Shown here in pieces: positions 43,034-52,775 of a stretch of DNA of 64,000 bases (position 1 is its first letter; every line of letters starts with the position of its first letter). Source of the stretch: Cellvibrio sp. KY-GH-1 (GTDB lineage: Bacteria; Pseudomonadota; Gammaproteobacteria; Pseudomonadales; Cellvibrionaceae). Made by a program: the position numbers and the translations under genes. The stretch covers positions 4,299,501 through 4,363,500 of the forward strand of contig NZ_CP031728.1 in the NCBI RefSeq assembly GCF_008806975.1, read 5' to 3'. The notes beneath the pieces were generated by a model. It made no database searches. It was not told the origin of the DNA and was given only the letters and a program-made list of their open reading frames with translations.

Positions 43034-44509
43034 ATGTTCAAACACAGACTTATGGCAATCGGTTTGGGGGTTAGTTTACTGAGTGCTACTGCATACGCGG
43101 ACTATGAAGATGATCATCCATTGTTTGCGGCCTATCCCAAGGCGGATCTGGAGCAGGCACAGATGTACGACTATGAAAAGTTTTCACTGCCGACTTCGGT
43201 TATCGATGTGACTAAAAGCGAACCCGTATTTACCAAGCTGGACGCGCTGGGGGATGTGTATTGGCACAATTACGAAATTGAGAATGTGTCCTCGCTGAAA
43301 GTGTATGAAAATTATATGGCTGCGGCTAAACAGTTGGGGTTTAAAGAAGTTTTTTCCTGCGTGCTGGAAGCCTGTGGCGATGAAAAACAAGCCAGCGAAT
43401 TGGGAACCTTGATCGCCGTGCGCGGCAACGTCTTTAACGAATATCGAAAACCCTATTACTGGGTCGGTGCAAAGGAATCACCGAAGGGAAAAATTTATGT
43501 TGCCTGGTTTGTTGGTTCCCATGAAGATTTGGTTAGCTTGCAACAGGTGATTATTGAATCCGAACCGCTGGAAACCGGTTTGGTAAAAGTTGATGAAAGC
43601 TATGCGAACAAATCGGCGGCGCCGACACCGGTTGAGCCCTTGTCAGCAGAGGAGAAAGCGAAAGATCATTCCATGTTGCCGCGCTACCCAGGTGCCAAGC
43701 TGCGTACACACAAAAAAGTGGATACGGAAACTATCACCATCCCTATGGCGCGCAACGCGACAGATAAAACACCACTGAAGTTAACCGGTGACCTTGCCCG
43801 GCATACCTATGAAATTCAAAATGTTTCTACACTGAAAGTCTATGAAAACTATAAAGCGGCATTGCTCAATGGTGGGTTCTCTTTTATTTCGCAATGCGAA
43901 TTGGATCAATGTGGAACTGACAAGCAAGCGAGCGAACTCGGTGGTCAGGTTTCAGTTGAAGACAATGTTTACAACTGGTATCGCAAACCCTATTACGTAT
44001 TAGCCAAAAAAGCGTTGCCAACAGGCAATGTATACGCAGCAATATTTATTGGTGGCCACGAGGATGAAGTGGGATTGCAACAAATTATTCTGGAAGAAAA
44101 ATCGGTGCAAACCGGTCTGGTCAATGTCAACGCCGATCAATTGAAACAGCAAATAGATGCTGACGGCAAGGCGCTGATTTACGGCATATATTTCGATACC
44201 GGCAAAGCGGATATTAAAGCCGAGTCCAAGCCAACACTGGATGCGATTGCAGACCTGTTAAAACGCAATAGTGATTTGTTGCTCTATGTCGTAGGCCACA
44301 CCGACGATACCGGCGATGGTGTAGCTAACGTAACTCTGTCGAAGCAGCGTGCCGATTCGGTTGTTGCTGCCTTGGTGAAAGATTATCAAATTGCCGCTAA
44401 TCGTTTGCAGGCGCAAGGCGTTGGCCCCTATGCGCCTGCCAGCAACAATACCAGTGATGCGGGTAAGCAAAAAAATCGTCGTGTGGAATTGGTGAAACGT
44501 CTGCGTTAA
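43034..44509 (+). CDS. Outer-membrane-associated protein: two DUF4892-like repeats and an OmpA C-terminal domain
   Basis: The 491-residue protein has a signal peptide (MFKHRLMAIGLGVSLLSATA). Two ~150-residue halves share the same sequence plan: first WHNYEIENVSSLKVYENYMA, CGDEKQASELG, NEYRKPYYWV; second HTYEIQNVSTLKVYENYKA, CGTDKQASELG, NWYRKPYYVL. This is an internal duplication of a DUF4892-type domain. The C-terminal OmpA domain (GIYFDTGKADIKAESKPTLD, VVGHTDDTG, KNRRVEL) binds peptidoglycan. It is a single gene closed by a terminator. Its role is probably envelope anchoring; the partner is unknown. Confidence 0.88.
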   Translation: MFKHRLMAIGLGVSLLSATAYADYEDDHPLFAAYPKADLEQAQMYDYEKFSLPTSVIDVTKSEPVFTKLDALGDVYWHNYEIENVSSLKVYENYMAAAKQLGFKEVFSCVLEACGDEKQASELGTLIAVRGNVFNEYRKPYYWVGAKESPKGKIYVAWFVGSHEDLVSLQQVIIESEPLETGLVKVDESYANKSAAPTPVEPLSAEEKAKDHSMLPRYPGAKLRTHKKVDTETITIPMARNATDKTPLKLTGDLARHTYEIQNVSTLKVYENYKAALLNGGFSFISQCELDQCGTDKQASELGGQVSVEDNVYNWYRKPYYVLAKKALPTGNVYAAIFIGGHEDEVGLQQIILEEKSVQTGLVNVNADQLKQQIDADGKALIYGIYFDTGKADIKAESKPTLDAIADLLKRNSDLLLYVVGHTDDTGDGVANVTLSKQRADSVVAALVKDYQIAANRLQAQGVGPYAPASNNTSDAGKQKNRRVELVKRLR

Positions 44510-44543
44510 ATATCCAGTTCACTGCGCAGATAATGAGTTGTAA

Positions 44544-44571
44544 AAATCCCCGCCAAGGCGGGGATTTTTTT
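44544..44571 (+). terminator. Rho-independent terminator
   Basis: AATCCCCGCC pairs with GGCGGGGATT around AA, followed by TTTTTT. Confidence 0.88.
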
Positions 44572-44754
44572 GTCTCTATTTCTTCTTTTTGCATTTCATT
44601 GTTCTTGTCAGCTGCCGCGTTTTCTGTTTCTATTGCCATTAGCCAATAAGATTAAAAATACCCTGGCAGCTTTGGCGAACTTCAAATTTTGATAAATACA
44701 TTTACATAACCCGCAAGTGCCTCGCACCTGCGGTATTTGTATTGGAGTGCTGCC

Positions 44755-45612
44755 ATGAAGCCAATGTATGAAAAAGTCTTACCTACTGAAAATTGCTCAT
44801 GGCGTTATTGGCTGTATGCGCTGGATGAAATTCCCTTCAATTGGCACTATCACCCGGAATATGAACTTTGCTTAACGCTTAACAGCGAAGGGCAACGGTA
44901 TATTGGCGATAACATTCATGCCTATGGTGATCTGGATTTGGTGCTACTGGGGCCAAAATTACCGCACACCTGGCATTCTCAATCCCTGCTGCGCCCTGGT
45001 CAGCATCTCACCTATGTGGCGCAATTGCCGACCGGCTGGATTGAATCTCTGGCGCTAATGCCGGAATTAAAACCGCTGGGGGATTTGCTGCAAAAAAGCA
45101 AACGTGGAGTTGCATTCTCACTGGCAACAGCACAAGCGTGTCGCACTCGGTTTGAAACTATGGGCGATGCAACGCCTATGCAGCGGTTACTCTGGTTGTT
45201 GGAAATTCTGCAATTGATGTGTGTGGATGAAAGTGCGCGCCCCATTTCCAGCGAAGGCTATACGCCGGTGAATTTCCCGGATTCGTCGACGGAAAAAATT
45301 GATAAAGTTATCGCGTATATTCATCAGCATTACACAGAGGGCTTGAGTGCAGAAACTATGGCCGCGCTCGCGCACATGAGCACCAATCATTTTCATCGCT
45401 TTTTTAAACAGCGCACGGAGCAAACATTTACCGAATTTGTCAATCAATTGCGTATTGGTCGTGCCTGCTCGTTATTGCTAACAACGGATATGCCGGTGGC
45501 GAATATCAGCTATCGCTGCGGGTTTAATAATCTCTCCAATTTTAATCGCCGTTTTATGCAATTAAAAAAATGTACACCGCGTGAATTTAAACGCAGCTAT
45601 GTAAAATCATAA
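44755..45612 (+). CDS. AraC-family transcriptional regulator
   Basis: The protein is about 285 residues from ATG 44755 (GGAG eight bases upstream). An N-terminal cupin-like sensor has WHYHPEYELCLTLNSEGQRY and LLGPKLPHTWHS, then comes a C-terminal double helix-turn-helix (AETMAALAHMSTNHFHRFFK, NISYRCGFNNLSNFNRRFMQ). This subtype often controls sugar uptake or glycosidase genes. It is convergent with the CBM5 gene, which could be one of several targets; none is shown by the sequence. Confidence 0.9.
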   Translation: MKPMYEKVLPTENCSWRYWLYALDEIPFNWHYHPEYELCLTLNSEGQRYIGDNIHAYGDLDLVLLGPKLPHTWHSQSLLRPGQHLTYVAQLPTGWIESLALMPELKPLGDLLQKSKRGVAFSLATAQACRTRFETMGDATPMQRLLWLLEILQLMCVDESARPISSEGYTPVNFPDSSTEKIDKVIAYIHQHYTEGLSAETMAALAHMSTNHFHRFFKQRTEQTFTEFVNQLRIGRACSLLLTTDMPVANISYRCGFNNLSNFNRRFMQLKKCTPREFKRSYVKS

Positions 45613-45642
45613 CGTCAGGTAAAAGAAGCGATAAATAAAAAC

Positions 45643-45659
45643 GGGCCGCATTGCGGCCC
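45643..45659 (-). terminator. Terminator hairpin between the AraC and CBM5 genes
   Basis: GGGCCGC pairs with GCGGCCC. On the minus strand it is followed by GTTTTTATTTAT, so it would end the CBM5 transcript. Confidence 0.65.
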
Positions 45660-45684
45660 AAAAGGTCCACGGGAGTTTGTTGGA

Positions 45685-46455
45685 CTAATTACAAACCTGA
45701 AACTCCACGATACCCGAGCCAGAACCAAAGCGTTGCATGGTGTATTTTTCCAAATCAATCAGATATCCATCGCCGGCGAGGTTAGCGGTACAGCAACCAT
45801 CGCAATCAGAATCGGAACAGGCATCGTAAGCTTTTACGGTGATACGCTTGCTGCCCTGGCGCAAGTTCAATGTTTTATTGCCCAGCCAGCTCCAATCTTT
45901 TAAATGTACCGCCGCAATGTTGTTGGCCATCACCCAGGACTCCGGTTGTTTACCGGAGATGCCGTAGAAATAACCGCTCCAGGTGCAGCCGTTATAAATT
46001 ACGCATTCGTCACTGCCCGGTGCAGGATAGGATTCATAATTGGTCAGGTTGGCGCGATACCAGGCCGCGCCACAATCATTTCCGCTTGCGGATGAGCTGG
46101 CCTTGCTAGAAGCAATGGAAGATTTGACACTGGATTTGCTCGATGATGATACAGGTTTGCTGCTTGAACTTTTTGTTGAGGATGCGGCCGTGCCATCGCA
46201 ACTGCCGAGCAGTGTCCATTCCTGCCATTGGCCGGAATAATTCGCCGGGCTGTGACCTTGTGACCACCAATTGGCTTTATAGGCTTTGCCTGATTGTTTT
46301 ACCTGGGTGCCACCGTTGTAAGCCGTTGCACTATTCCATTCGCTTAAATTACTACAACTGACTGCTTGCACGCTGAAGCATATAAAACTGCTGCAACTGG
46401 CGACCATAAAAACCATAAACCGTTTTAGGTGACGCATGTATTGAGGGTTGATCAT
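45685..46455 (-). CDS. Secreted CBM5-type carbohydrate-binding protein with expansin-like C-terminal domain
   Basis: The protein is about 256 residues from ATG 46455 (GAGG upstream), with a signal peptide ending near SVQA-VSC. It has a CBM5/12-like module (SEWNSATAYNGGTQVKQSGK, AKANWW-type WWSQGHSP, WTLLGSC), a ~35-residue polyserine linker, then a ~125-residue Cys-rich domain (CGAAWYRANLTNYESY, ITVKAYDACSDSDCDGCC, GYLIDLEKYTMQRFG). The last part, with D.C..C and a late DL..F, resembles the double-psi beta-barrel of expansins and GH45-like proteins. It would be exported by Sec and then type II secretion. Binding to chitin or cellulose is probable; wall-loosening is an inference. Confidence 0.75.
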   Translation of the reverse strand: MINPQYMRHLKRFMVFMVASCSSFICFSVQAVSCSNLSEWNSATAYNGGTQVKQSGKAYKANWWSQGHSPANYSGQWQEWTLLGSCDGTAASSTKSSSSKPVSSSSKSSVKSSIASSKASSSASGNDCGAAWYRANLTNYESYPAPGSDECVIYNGCTWSGYFYGISGKQPESWVMANNIAAVHLKDWSWLGNKTLNLRQGSKRITVKAYDACSDSDCDGCCTANLAGDGYLIDLEKYTMQRFGSGSGIVEFQVCN

Positions 46456-46711
46456 GTTGACCTCGCTGTTATTGTGTGAATTTATTGGTATCCCTGTGTG
46501 CCTCGCGTATGGCGGCGGATTTTTATGGTGAAAAATCGCATGAGCGATTATTGGTGAATCCTGCTCCCTAAATTTATTCTGCCAAGTTGAAGCCAGTAGA
46601 AAATGTATTTTTGAATGCAAAACTGGTATTTTTCTATCCGCCCAAAGCGATTGATGCCGGGTTCACAATTACCTTACAACCTATTCGCACAGATAAACGG
46701 AGTCACGGACG

Positions 46712-48682
46712 ATGGCAGTTAATATTTTGGAAACATCTTTGCCCCGCGAAGAGTCGCGCGCTATGTCTTCTGCCTTACAGGTGTTACACGAATCATTCAA
46801 ATTGCCGGCTTTTCGCCCTGGGCAAGAGGCTGTTATCAATGCATTGCTGCAGGGGCAATCAGCGCTGGCGGTATTCCCTACCGGTGGAGGCAAAAGCCTG
46901 TGTTATCAATTGCCGGCCTTGATGCTGGAAGGTCTGACACTGGTGGTTTCACCGCTGATTGCCTTAATGAAAGATCAGGTGGATGCGCTGCAGGCATTAG
47001 GGATTCCCGCAGCGCGGTTGGATTCTTCGCTGGACAAAGCGGCAACCCAGGCGATTTATGATGGGCTTTATGAGCGGCGTTTAAAATTATTGTATGTATC
47101 GCCCGAGCGCTTGAAGAATGAGCGCTTTGTGCAGCGGCTTGCGCGTTCCACGATTAGTTTGCTGGCGATTGATGAGGCGCACTGTATTTCGGAATGGGGC
47201 CATAATTTTCGCCCAGATTATTTATTGCTCGCGGATCTCGCCAGGAAATTGCGTGTGGAGCGAGTACTGGCATTAACCGCAACAGCAACGCCTGACGTTG
47301 CTGCGGATATTTGCCGACAATTTTCCATTCAGCCGCGGCATCATATACAAACCAGTTTTGCGCGGCCTAATTTGCAATTGCGCGTTACGCCCTGCACGGC
47401 TAATCAACGCCAAACAATATTGTTGGAGCGCTTACATCAGCAGGCGCCAGAAGCGGCTACCATTATTTATGTCACCTTGCAAAAAACGGCGGAGGAAATC
47501 GCGCAGGCCATAAACGCTTCCGGTTTGCGGGCCGCTTATTATCACGCCGGTTTAAAAGATGACGAGCGCGATCAAATTCAGAATGCGTTTATGAGTGGCG
47601 AAGTCCCGATTGTGGTGGCCACCATCGCATTTGGTATGGGCATCGATAAAAGCAACATCCGTGCGGTGTACCATTTTAATTTGCCCAAGTCGATAGAAAA
47701 TTATGTACAGGAAATTGGCCGTGCCGGGCGCGATGGGAATGGGTCTGTGTGTGAATTGTTGGCCGTTGGTGACGATGTGCGCGTGCTGGAAAATTTCAGC
47801 TACGGCGATACGCCGGCGCGCGAAGGCTTGGCGGCATTGGTGCGTTATTTATTAGCCGCAGGCGATGTGTTTGATCTTTCAACCTATGAGCTATCACAGC
47901 GTTTTGATTTGCGCCCGCTGGTATTAAATACTGCTTTGACCTATTTGGAACTGCGCGGGGTAATAAGTGCACTTACGCCGTTTTATAGCGAGTACAAAGT
48001 ACAGTTTATTCAGCCTCCTGAAATAATTCTTGCGAACTTTGACGCGGCGCGCGCGCAATTTTTGCGACAGGTTTTTTCGGCTGGGCGTATGGGAAAAAAA
48101 TGGCTAACGTTGGATATTGCGCGGGTTGCAATCCAACTAAATGAGCCTAAAGAACGTATCCAAAAAGCGTTGGATTATTTGGAAGAAAAAAGCTGGATTG
48201 GATTGTCAGTTGCCAATTTGCGCCAGGTTTATGCCAATAATCAAACAATAACATCCCCTGCCGAAGTGCACTCTCTGTGCGATTATCTGGAACAATTATT
48301 TGCCCAGCGCGAAGCTCGCGATATAAAACGTATCGCCCGCGTCGTGGAATTTGCTAATAACCCCGCGTGCCTTAGTCAGCAGTTAATGCAGTATTTTGGT
48401 GAAGCCGATGCGCCTGCGTGTGGGGTGTGTAATCACTGTACAGGCACTGGCGCCGCGCGGGTTTTGGTACCCGTGCAGGCCAAATTGACTGAACGCCAGT
48501 CGGCCTTGCTTGCGGCAGTAAAGCAAGAGCAGCATGAGCCGTTGTTGCATTCCCGCCAGCTGGCCCGGTTTTTATGCGGCCTACCCAGTCCGGCCACCAG
48601 TCGTTCTACGCTAAAAAATCACCCCGCTTTCGGCGCGTTGGCTGAGGTCTCATTTTCCGTGGTATTGGCCGCGGCGGGTTAA
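46712..48682 (+). CDS. RecQ-family ATP-dependent DNA helicase
   Basis: The 656-residue protein has superfamily 2 helicase motifs: RPGQEAVINALL, Walker A FPTGGGKSLCYQLPA, DEAHCISEWGHNFRPDY, TATATPDV, YHAGLKDDERDQIQNAF, and the motif VI region QEIGRAGRDG. A RecQ-type zinc site follows (C..Q..QYFGEADAPACGVCNHC). There is no HRDC domain at the C-terminus, so it is a shorter RecQ-like type rather than canonical RecQ. The start at 46712 is preceded by GGAG at a long spacing; an ATG at 46763 is possible. Confidence 0.93.
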   Translation: MAVNILETSLPREESRAMSSALQVLHESFKLPAFRPGQEAVINALLQGQSALAVFPTGGGKSLCYQLPALMLEGLTLVVSPLIALMKDQVDALQALGIPAARLDSSLDKAATQAIYDGLYERRLKLLYVSPERLKNERFVQRLARSTISLLAIDEAHCISEWGHNFRPDYLLLADLARKLRVERVLALTATATPDVAADICRQFSIQPRHHIQTSFARPNLQLRVTPCTANQRQTILLERLHQQAPEAATIIYVTLQKTAEEIAQAINASGLRAAYYHAGLKDDERDQIQNAFMSGEVPIVVATIAFGMGIDKSNIRAVYHFNLPKSIENYVQEIGRAGRDGNGSVCELLAVGDDVRVLENFSYGDTPAREGLAALVRYLLAAGDVFDLSTYELSQRFDLRPLVLNTALTYLELRGVISALTPFYSEYKVQFIQPPEIILANFDAARAQFLRQVFSAGRMGKKWLTLDIARVAIQLNEPKERIQKALDYLEEKSWIGLSVANLRQVYANNQTITSPAEVHSLCDYLEQLFAQREARDIKRIARVVEFANNPACLSQQLMQYFGEADAPACGVCNHCTGTGAARVLVPVQAKLTERQSALLAAVKQEQHEPLLHSRQLARFLCGLPSPATSRSTLKNHPAFGALAEVSFSVVLAAAG

Positions 48683-48899
48683 ATTTGTTCTATCCTCTAG
48701 CCAGTGCTTGGGGATTATAAGAAGTGTAAATAACTGTTTCCCGTGTCGCGCCCTGTAGCGACATGGAATAGAGTTTTGCGCGGATGAATAAATCAGATTT
48801 TCTCTGTGGTTCCTGTGCTGGAGCTGCAATAATCGCCTTCAAAATTTTGCCGTTAATAATTACAGGATGCCCCGCATCCAGCCACTGCCGGAGATACCT

Positions 48900-49952
48900 A
48901 TGAAAACCCTTAAAGGTCCAGCCATATTCCTCGCCCAATTTTTGGGCGATACCGCACCCTTTAACAACCTGGAGAATATTGCCGCCTGGGTCGCCAGCCT
49001 GGGTTTTAAAGGGGTACAAATTCCCACCTGGGACAAGCGCGTATTTGATTTGGAGCAGGCGGCTAACAATCTGGATTATTGTAAAAGCTTTCAGGCAACC
49101 CTCGCCAAACACGGCTTGGTAGCGACTGAATTATCGACCCACTTGCAAGGGCAACTGGTGGCGGTACACCCGGCATACGACGAAATGTTTGATGGCTTTG
49201 CGCCAGAGTCGGTGCGTGGGAATCCGGCCGCGCGGCAGGCGTGGGCGGTTGAACAATTAATGTTGGCTGCCAAAGCGAGTAAAAATCTTGGTTTGAAAGC
49301 GCACGCTACTTTTTCCGGCGCGTTGCTGTGGCCCTTTCTCTACCCTTGGCCACAACGTCCGGCGGGCTTGGTGGAAAATGGTTTTGCGGAATTGGCAAAG
49401 CGCTGGAAACCAATTCTGGATGCATTCGATGCAGAGGGCGTGGATGTGTGCTACGAAATTCATCCAGGTGAAGACCTGCACGATGGCGCAACCTTCGAGC
49501 GTTTTTTGAAAGCGGTAGATAATCATCCGCGCGCAAATATTTTGTTCGATCCATCGCATTTTGTGTTGCAGCAACTCGATTACCTTGCCTTCATTGATCG
49601 CTATCACGCGCGCATCAAAATGTTCCATGTGAAAGATGCGGAATTTAATCCAAGCGCACAGCAAGGTGTGTATGGCGGTTACGAAAGTTGGGTGGATCGC
49701 GCTGGTCGTTTCCGTTCACTCGGCGATGGCCAGGTAGATTTCAAACAAATTTTTTCCAAATTCGCGGCCTACGATTACGAAGGCTGGGCGGTGTTGGAAT
49801 GGGAGTGCTGTCTGAAGCATCCGGAAGTCGGTGCAGAAGAGGGCGCGAAATTTATTGCGCAACACATTATTAAAGTGACTGAGCGCGCGTTTGATGATTT
49901 TGCCAAAAGCGGAATTGATGAAACAAAAAACCGCCGCATTCTCGGCCTTTAA
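48900..49952 (+). CDS. Sugar phosphate isomerase/epimerase family protein (TIM barrel)
   Basis: The protein is about 350 residues from ATG 48900 (GGAG seven bases upstream). It is a xylose-isomerase-like barrel with metal-ligand positions in VCYEIHPGEDLHDG (Glu), ILFDPSHFVLQQ (Asp/His), KMFHVKDAEF (His/Asp) and VLEWECCLKHPE (Glu). Related proteins epimerise or cleave oxidised sugars. It is followed within 31 bases by a Gfo/Idh/MocA oxidoreductase and then an MFS transporter, so a carbohydrate catabolic operon is likely. The substrate is unknown. Confidence 0.88.
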   Translation: MKTLKGPAIFLAQFLGDTAPFNNLENIAAWVASLGFKGVQIPTWDKRVFDLEQAANNLDYCKSFQATLAKHGLVATELSTHLQGQLVAVHPAYDEMFDGFAPESVRGNPAARQAWAVEQLMLAAKASKNLGLKAHATFSGALLWPFLYPWPQRPAGLVENGFAELAKRWKPILDAFDAEGVDVCYEIHPGEDLHDGATFERFLKAVDNHPRANILFDPSHFVLQQLDYLAFIDRYHARIKMFHVKDAEFNPSAQQGVYGGYESWVDRAGRFRSLGDGQVDFKQIFSKFAAYDYEGWAVLEWECCLKHPEVGAEEGAKFIAQHIIKVTERAFDDFAKSGIDETKNRRILGL

Positions 49953-49983
49953 TGGTTAGCTGCCAGTTTCAGGAAATAAAGTT

Positions 49984-51129
49984 ATGACAACACCAAGAAT
50001 TCGTTATGCCATGGTCGGTGGTGGCCGTGGTGCATTTATCGGAGCCGTACATCGTATTGCGGCGCGTATGGACGATCGGTTTGAATTGGTTGCCGGAGCA
50101 CTGTCTTCCAATCCGGACAATGCAAAATTATCGGCGGCTGATTTACATATTGCCGCCGATCGCGCGTACACCTCTTATGAAGAAATGTTGCGCGTTGAAA
50201 AAACGCGCGCCGATGGCATTCAAGCAGTCGTCATTGTTACGCCGAATCATATGCACTTTCCGGTGGCAAAAGCGTGTCTGGAAGCGGGTATTGATGTGAT
50301 CTGCGACAAGCCGGTTACACGGACCCTGGAAGAAGCATTGGAGCTCGAGCAAGTTGTGAAAAAAAGCGGCTGTTTTTTCGCGCTCACCCACAACTACTCC
50401 GCCTATCCGTTGGTGCGTTACGCGCGCGAGTTGGTTGAGCAGGGCAAACTTGGAAAAGTGCGTGTCGTCCAGGTTGAATATCCGCAAGAGTGGCTGACGG
50501 AAGCGGCAGCTGATGATAACAAGCAGGCGTCATGGCGTACTGATCCTGCGCGTTCCGGTGCGGCCGGTTGCCTGGGTGATATAGGTACTCACGCATTTCA
50601 ACTTGCGCGTTTTATCATTCAACAAAAACTCAGTGCAGTGAGCGCCGACCTAACCAGTTTTGTCGACGGCCGTTTGGTAGATGACAATGTTCACGCGCTG
50701 TTGCGTTTTGATGGTGGTGCCAAGGGTATGTTGTGGTCGAGCCAGGTTGCTCCCGGCTGTGAAAATGGTTTGCGTATTCGCGTGTATGGCGATAAAGCCG
50801 GTATTGAATGGGCGCAGGAAAATCCCAACGAATTGTGGTTTGGCGAATTAAACAAACCGCGTCAGCGAATCACTCGTCGAGGCGATATCGGTAGTGAAAT
50901 TGCCGCGCGCGGTATGCGCACGCCTGGCGGTCACCCGGAAGGTTATCTCGAGGGTTTCGCCAACTTGTACAAAGATATTGCCGATATTTTGGTTGCACGT
51001 AGTGCGGGAGAAAATCACTTCCTGCAAAACTGGGTGCCGAATATCGACACAGGTGTGGAAGGCATGCGCTTTATTAACGCTGTGCTAACCTCAAGTCAGC
51101 GCGATGGTGTTTGGACACCGCTGGCGTAA
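49984..51129 (+). CDS. Gfo/Idh/MocA family oxidoreductase
   Basis: The 381-residue protein has an N-terminal Rossmann fold (MVGGGRGAFIGAVHRIA), the family motif VICDKPVTRTLEEAL with the catalytic-type Lys in DKP, and GDIGTHAFQLARFI with a conserved His. It oxidises or reduces a sugar or inositol with NAD(P). It sits between the epimerase-like gene and the MFS gene. Such trios are seen in 3-keto-sugar pathways, where the oxidoreductase makes or consumes a keto-sugar; that role is inferred. Confidence 0.9.
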   Translation: MTTPRIRYAMVGGGRGAFIGAVHRIAARMDDRFELVAGALSSNPDNAKLSAADLHIAADRAYTSYEEMLRVEKTRADGIQAVVIVTPNHMHFPVAKACLEAGIDVICDKPVTRTLEEALELEQVVKKSGCFFALTHNYSAYPLVRYARELVEQGKLGKVRVVQVEYPQEWLTEAAADDNKQASWRTDPARSGAAGCLGDIGTHAFQLARFIIQQKLSAVSADLTSFVDGRLVDDNVHALLRFDGGAKGMLWSSQVAPGCENGLRIRVYGDKAGIEWAQENPNELWFGELNKPRQRITRRGDIGSEIAARGMRTPGGHPEGYLEGFANLYKDIADILVARSAGENHFLQNWVPNIDTGVEGMRFINAVLTSSQRDGVWTPLA

Positions 51130-51163
51130 TTTTTTATTAACAATAACAACAGGTAAAGATTTC

Positions 51164-52372
51164 ATGACCACATCTTCCACAATGAATCCCCAGCGGCTTT
51201 TTACCGCTTGTTGTATTGCGCTGATTGTAACGGCCATGACCTTCGCTATTCGCGCGGGTATTTTGACTGAACTCAGCGTTAAATTTAATTTTAACAACAC
51301 CGAGCTAGGTTGGATCAACGGCATGGCGTTTTTTGGTTTTCCCATCGCCATGTTGTTCGGTGGTTTTATTTATAACTATGTAGGTGCACGCACCCTGATG
51401 TATCTGGCATTTGCTTGCCATTTGCTTGGGTTGATTTTAACTATTACGGCCGGTGGTTTCTGGACTCTGTTGCTGTCGAGTTTTTTTATCGGCTTCGCCA
51501 ATGGTTCGGTGGAAGCGGCGTGCAATCCGTTGATCGCCGATATTTATCACACGCGCAAAACCGCCATGCTCAATAAATTTCATGTGTGGTTTCCCGGCGG
51601 TATTGTGATTGGCTCACTGGTGTCGGCACTGATGACCAAATTGGGGTTGGGCTGGCAGCTGCAAATCGCAATTATGATTATCCCTACCTTTGTTTATGGC
51701 GCGATGATTTTCGGTCAGACCTTTCCGAAAATGGAGAACTCTGAGACTTCAACGGCTGCCAACGTTAAAGCGCTCATCTCTCCCTTGTTCCTGTTTATGA
51801 TGTTTTGTATGACCATGACTGCAATTTCGGAATTCGGGGCACAGCAGTGGGTAGGGCGTATTTTTGAATCGTCTGATGTGCATCCTATGATGGTATTAGC
51901 GCTCACCGCAGGCTTGATGGCGCTTGGGCGTTTCTTTGCCGGCCCACTTGTGCATGCATTTAATCCGGCCGGCGTATTGGTGATATCAGCAGTAGTAACC
52001 ACTATTGGTTTGGTGTTGTTGAGTCAGGCATCTGGCTACATGATCTATGTATCAGCGGCGGTATTCGCGTTAGGTGTTACTTATTTCTGGCCAACCATGA
52101 TTGGATTTACCAGCGAATACACCGCGAAAACCGGTGCTTTAGGAATGTCGCTGATGGGTGGTGCAGGTATGTTCTCGGTGTTCGTTTGGAATCCAGTCAT
52201 TGGTAGTTGGTTGGATGCAGCCAAGAAAGAGGCAATCGACAGCGGAGTAACTGGTGATGCTGTTGAGCTGGTAGCAGGTCAGGCGACACTGCAAAGTTTG
52301 GCGATGATTCCTGGTGTATTAATTATCGCATTTGGGGTGTTGTTTTTACTGCGCAAACGCTTTGCCCATTGA
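51164..52372 (+). CDS. MFS transporter, sugar-type
   Basis: The protein is about 402 residues from ATG 51164, with 12 predicted membrane helices (LFTACCIALIVTAMTFAIRA, AMLFGGFIYNYVGARTLMYL, FFIGFANGSVEAACNPLIAD, then five to six more after residue 210). The organisation is that of the FucP/proton-sugar symporter-like MFS group. It probably imports the substrate of the two upstream enzymes. A longer ORF to 51104 overlaps the oxidoreductase end and lacks a better start. Confidence 0.88.
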   Translation: MTTSSTMNPQRLFTACCIALIVTAMTFAIRAGILTELSVKFNFNNTELGWINGMAFFGFPIAMLFGGFIYNYVGARTLMYLAFACHLLGLILTITAGGFWTLLLSSFFIGFANGSVEAACNPLIADIYHTRKTAMLNKFHVWFPGGIVIGSLVSALMTKLGLGWQLQIAIMIIPTFVYGAMIFGQTFPKMENSETSTAANVKALISPLFLFMMFCMTMTAISEFGAQQWVGRIFESSDVHPMMVLALTAGLMALGRFFAGPLVHAFNPAGVLVISAVVTTIGLVLLSQASGYMIYVSAAVFALGVTYFWPTMIGFTSEYTAKTGALGMSLMGGAGMFSVFVWNPVIGSWLDAAKKEAIDSGVTGDAVELVAGQATLQSLAMIPGVLIIAFGVLFLLRKRFAH

Positions 52373-52391
52373 GAGTTCACACGAGAAAAAC

Positions 52392-52417
52392 AAAAAGCGC
52401 CCTAAGTGGCGCTTTTT
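52392..52417 (+). terminator. Rho-independent terminator after the sugar operon
   Basis: AAAAAGCGCC pairs with GGCGCTTTTT and is followed by GTTTTTTGG. Confidence 0.85.
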
Positions 52418-52775
52418 GTTTTTTGGTGGCCACAAATTGAGGCGACAAGTTGTAATCTGATGTAATAAGTTGATGCGTTATGCGACAAATATAGGAACTG
52501 GTTCGCATTTGTGGTGCAGTTGGTTGGGTTTTTTGAATGGTCGGGTGTATAAATACTCCCGCATGACCATGATATGAGTGAGTGGTTTAGTGAGCTCAAA
52601 AGGACTTGAGTTTCCACCTTCCTTCCCAGCGTTTCCCTCTGTTTAATCCGTTAAGTTCCAATCGTCAAATTAGTATTCTGCACATTTTTCAGTGTTTAGA
52701 TTGCTTTTTCGCGCGAGTGAATCGACAACCAGCAGCATGCCTGCGCTGTTTGTCTGTTCAAGTTTTGCGTTGGGT
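52418..52775. other. Intergenic stretch between convergent genes
   Basis: About 358 bases between the MFS terminator and the 3' end of dxs. I see no gene or repeat here. Confidence 0.5.

Noticed and set aside
48690..49112. 140-codon minus-strand frame downstream of the RecQ-like gene
   Set aside because: It overlaps the start of the well-supported epimerase gene on the other strand and has no recognisable protein pattern or ribosome-binding site.
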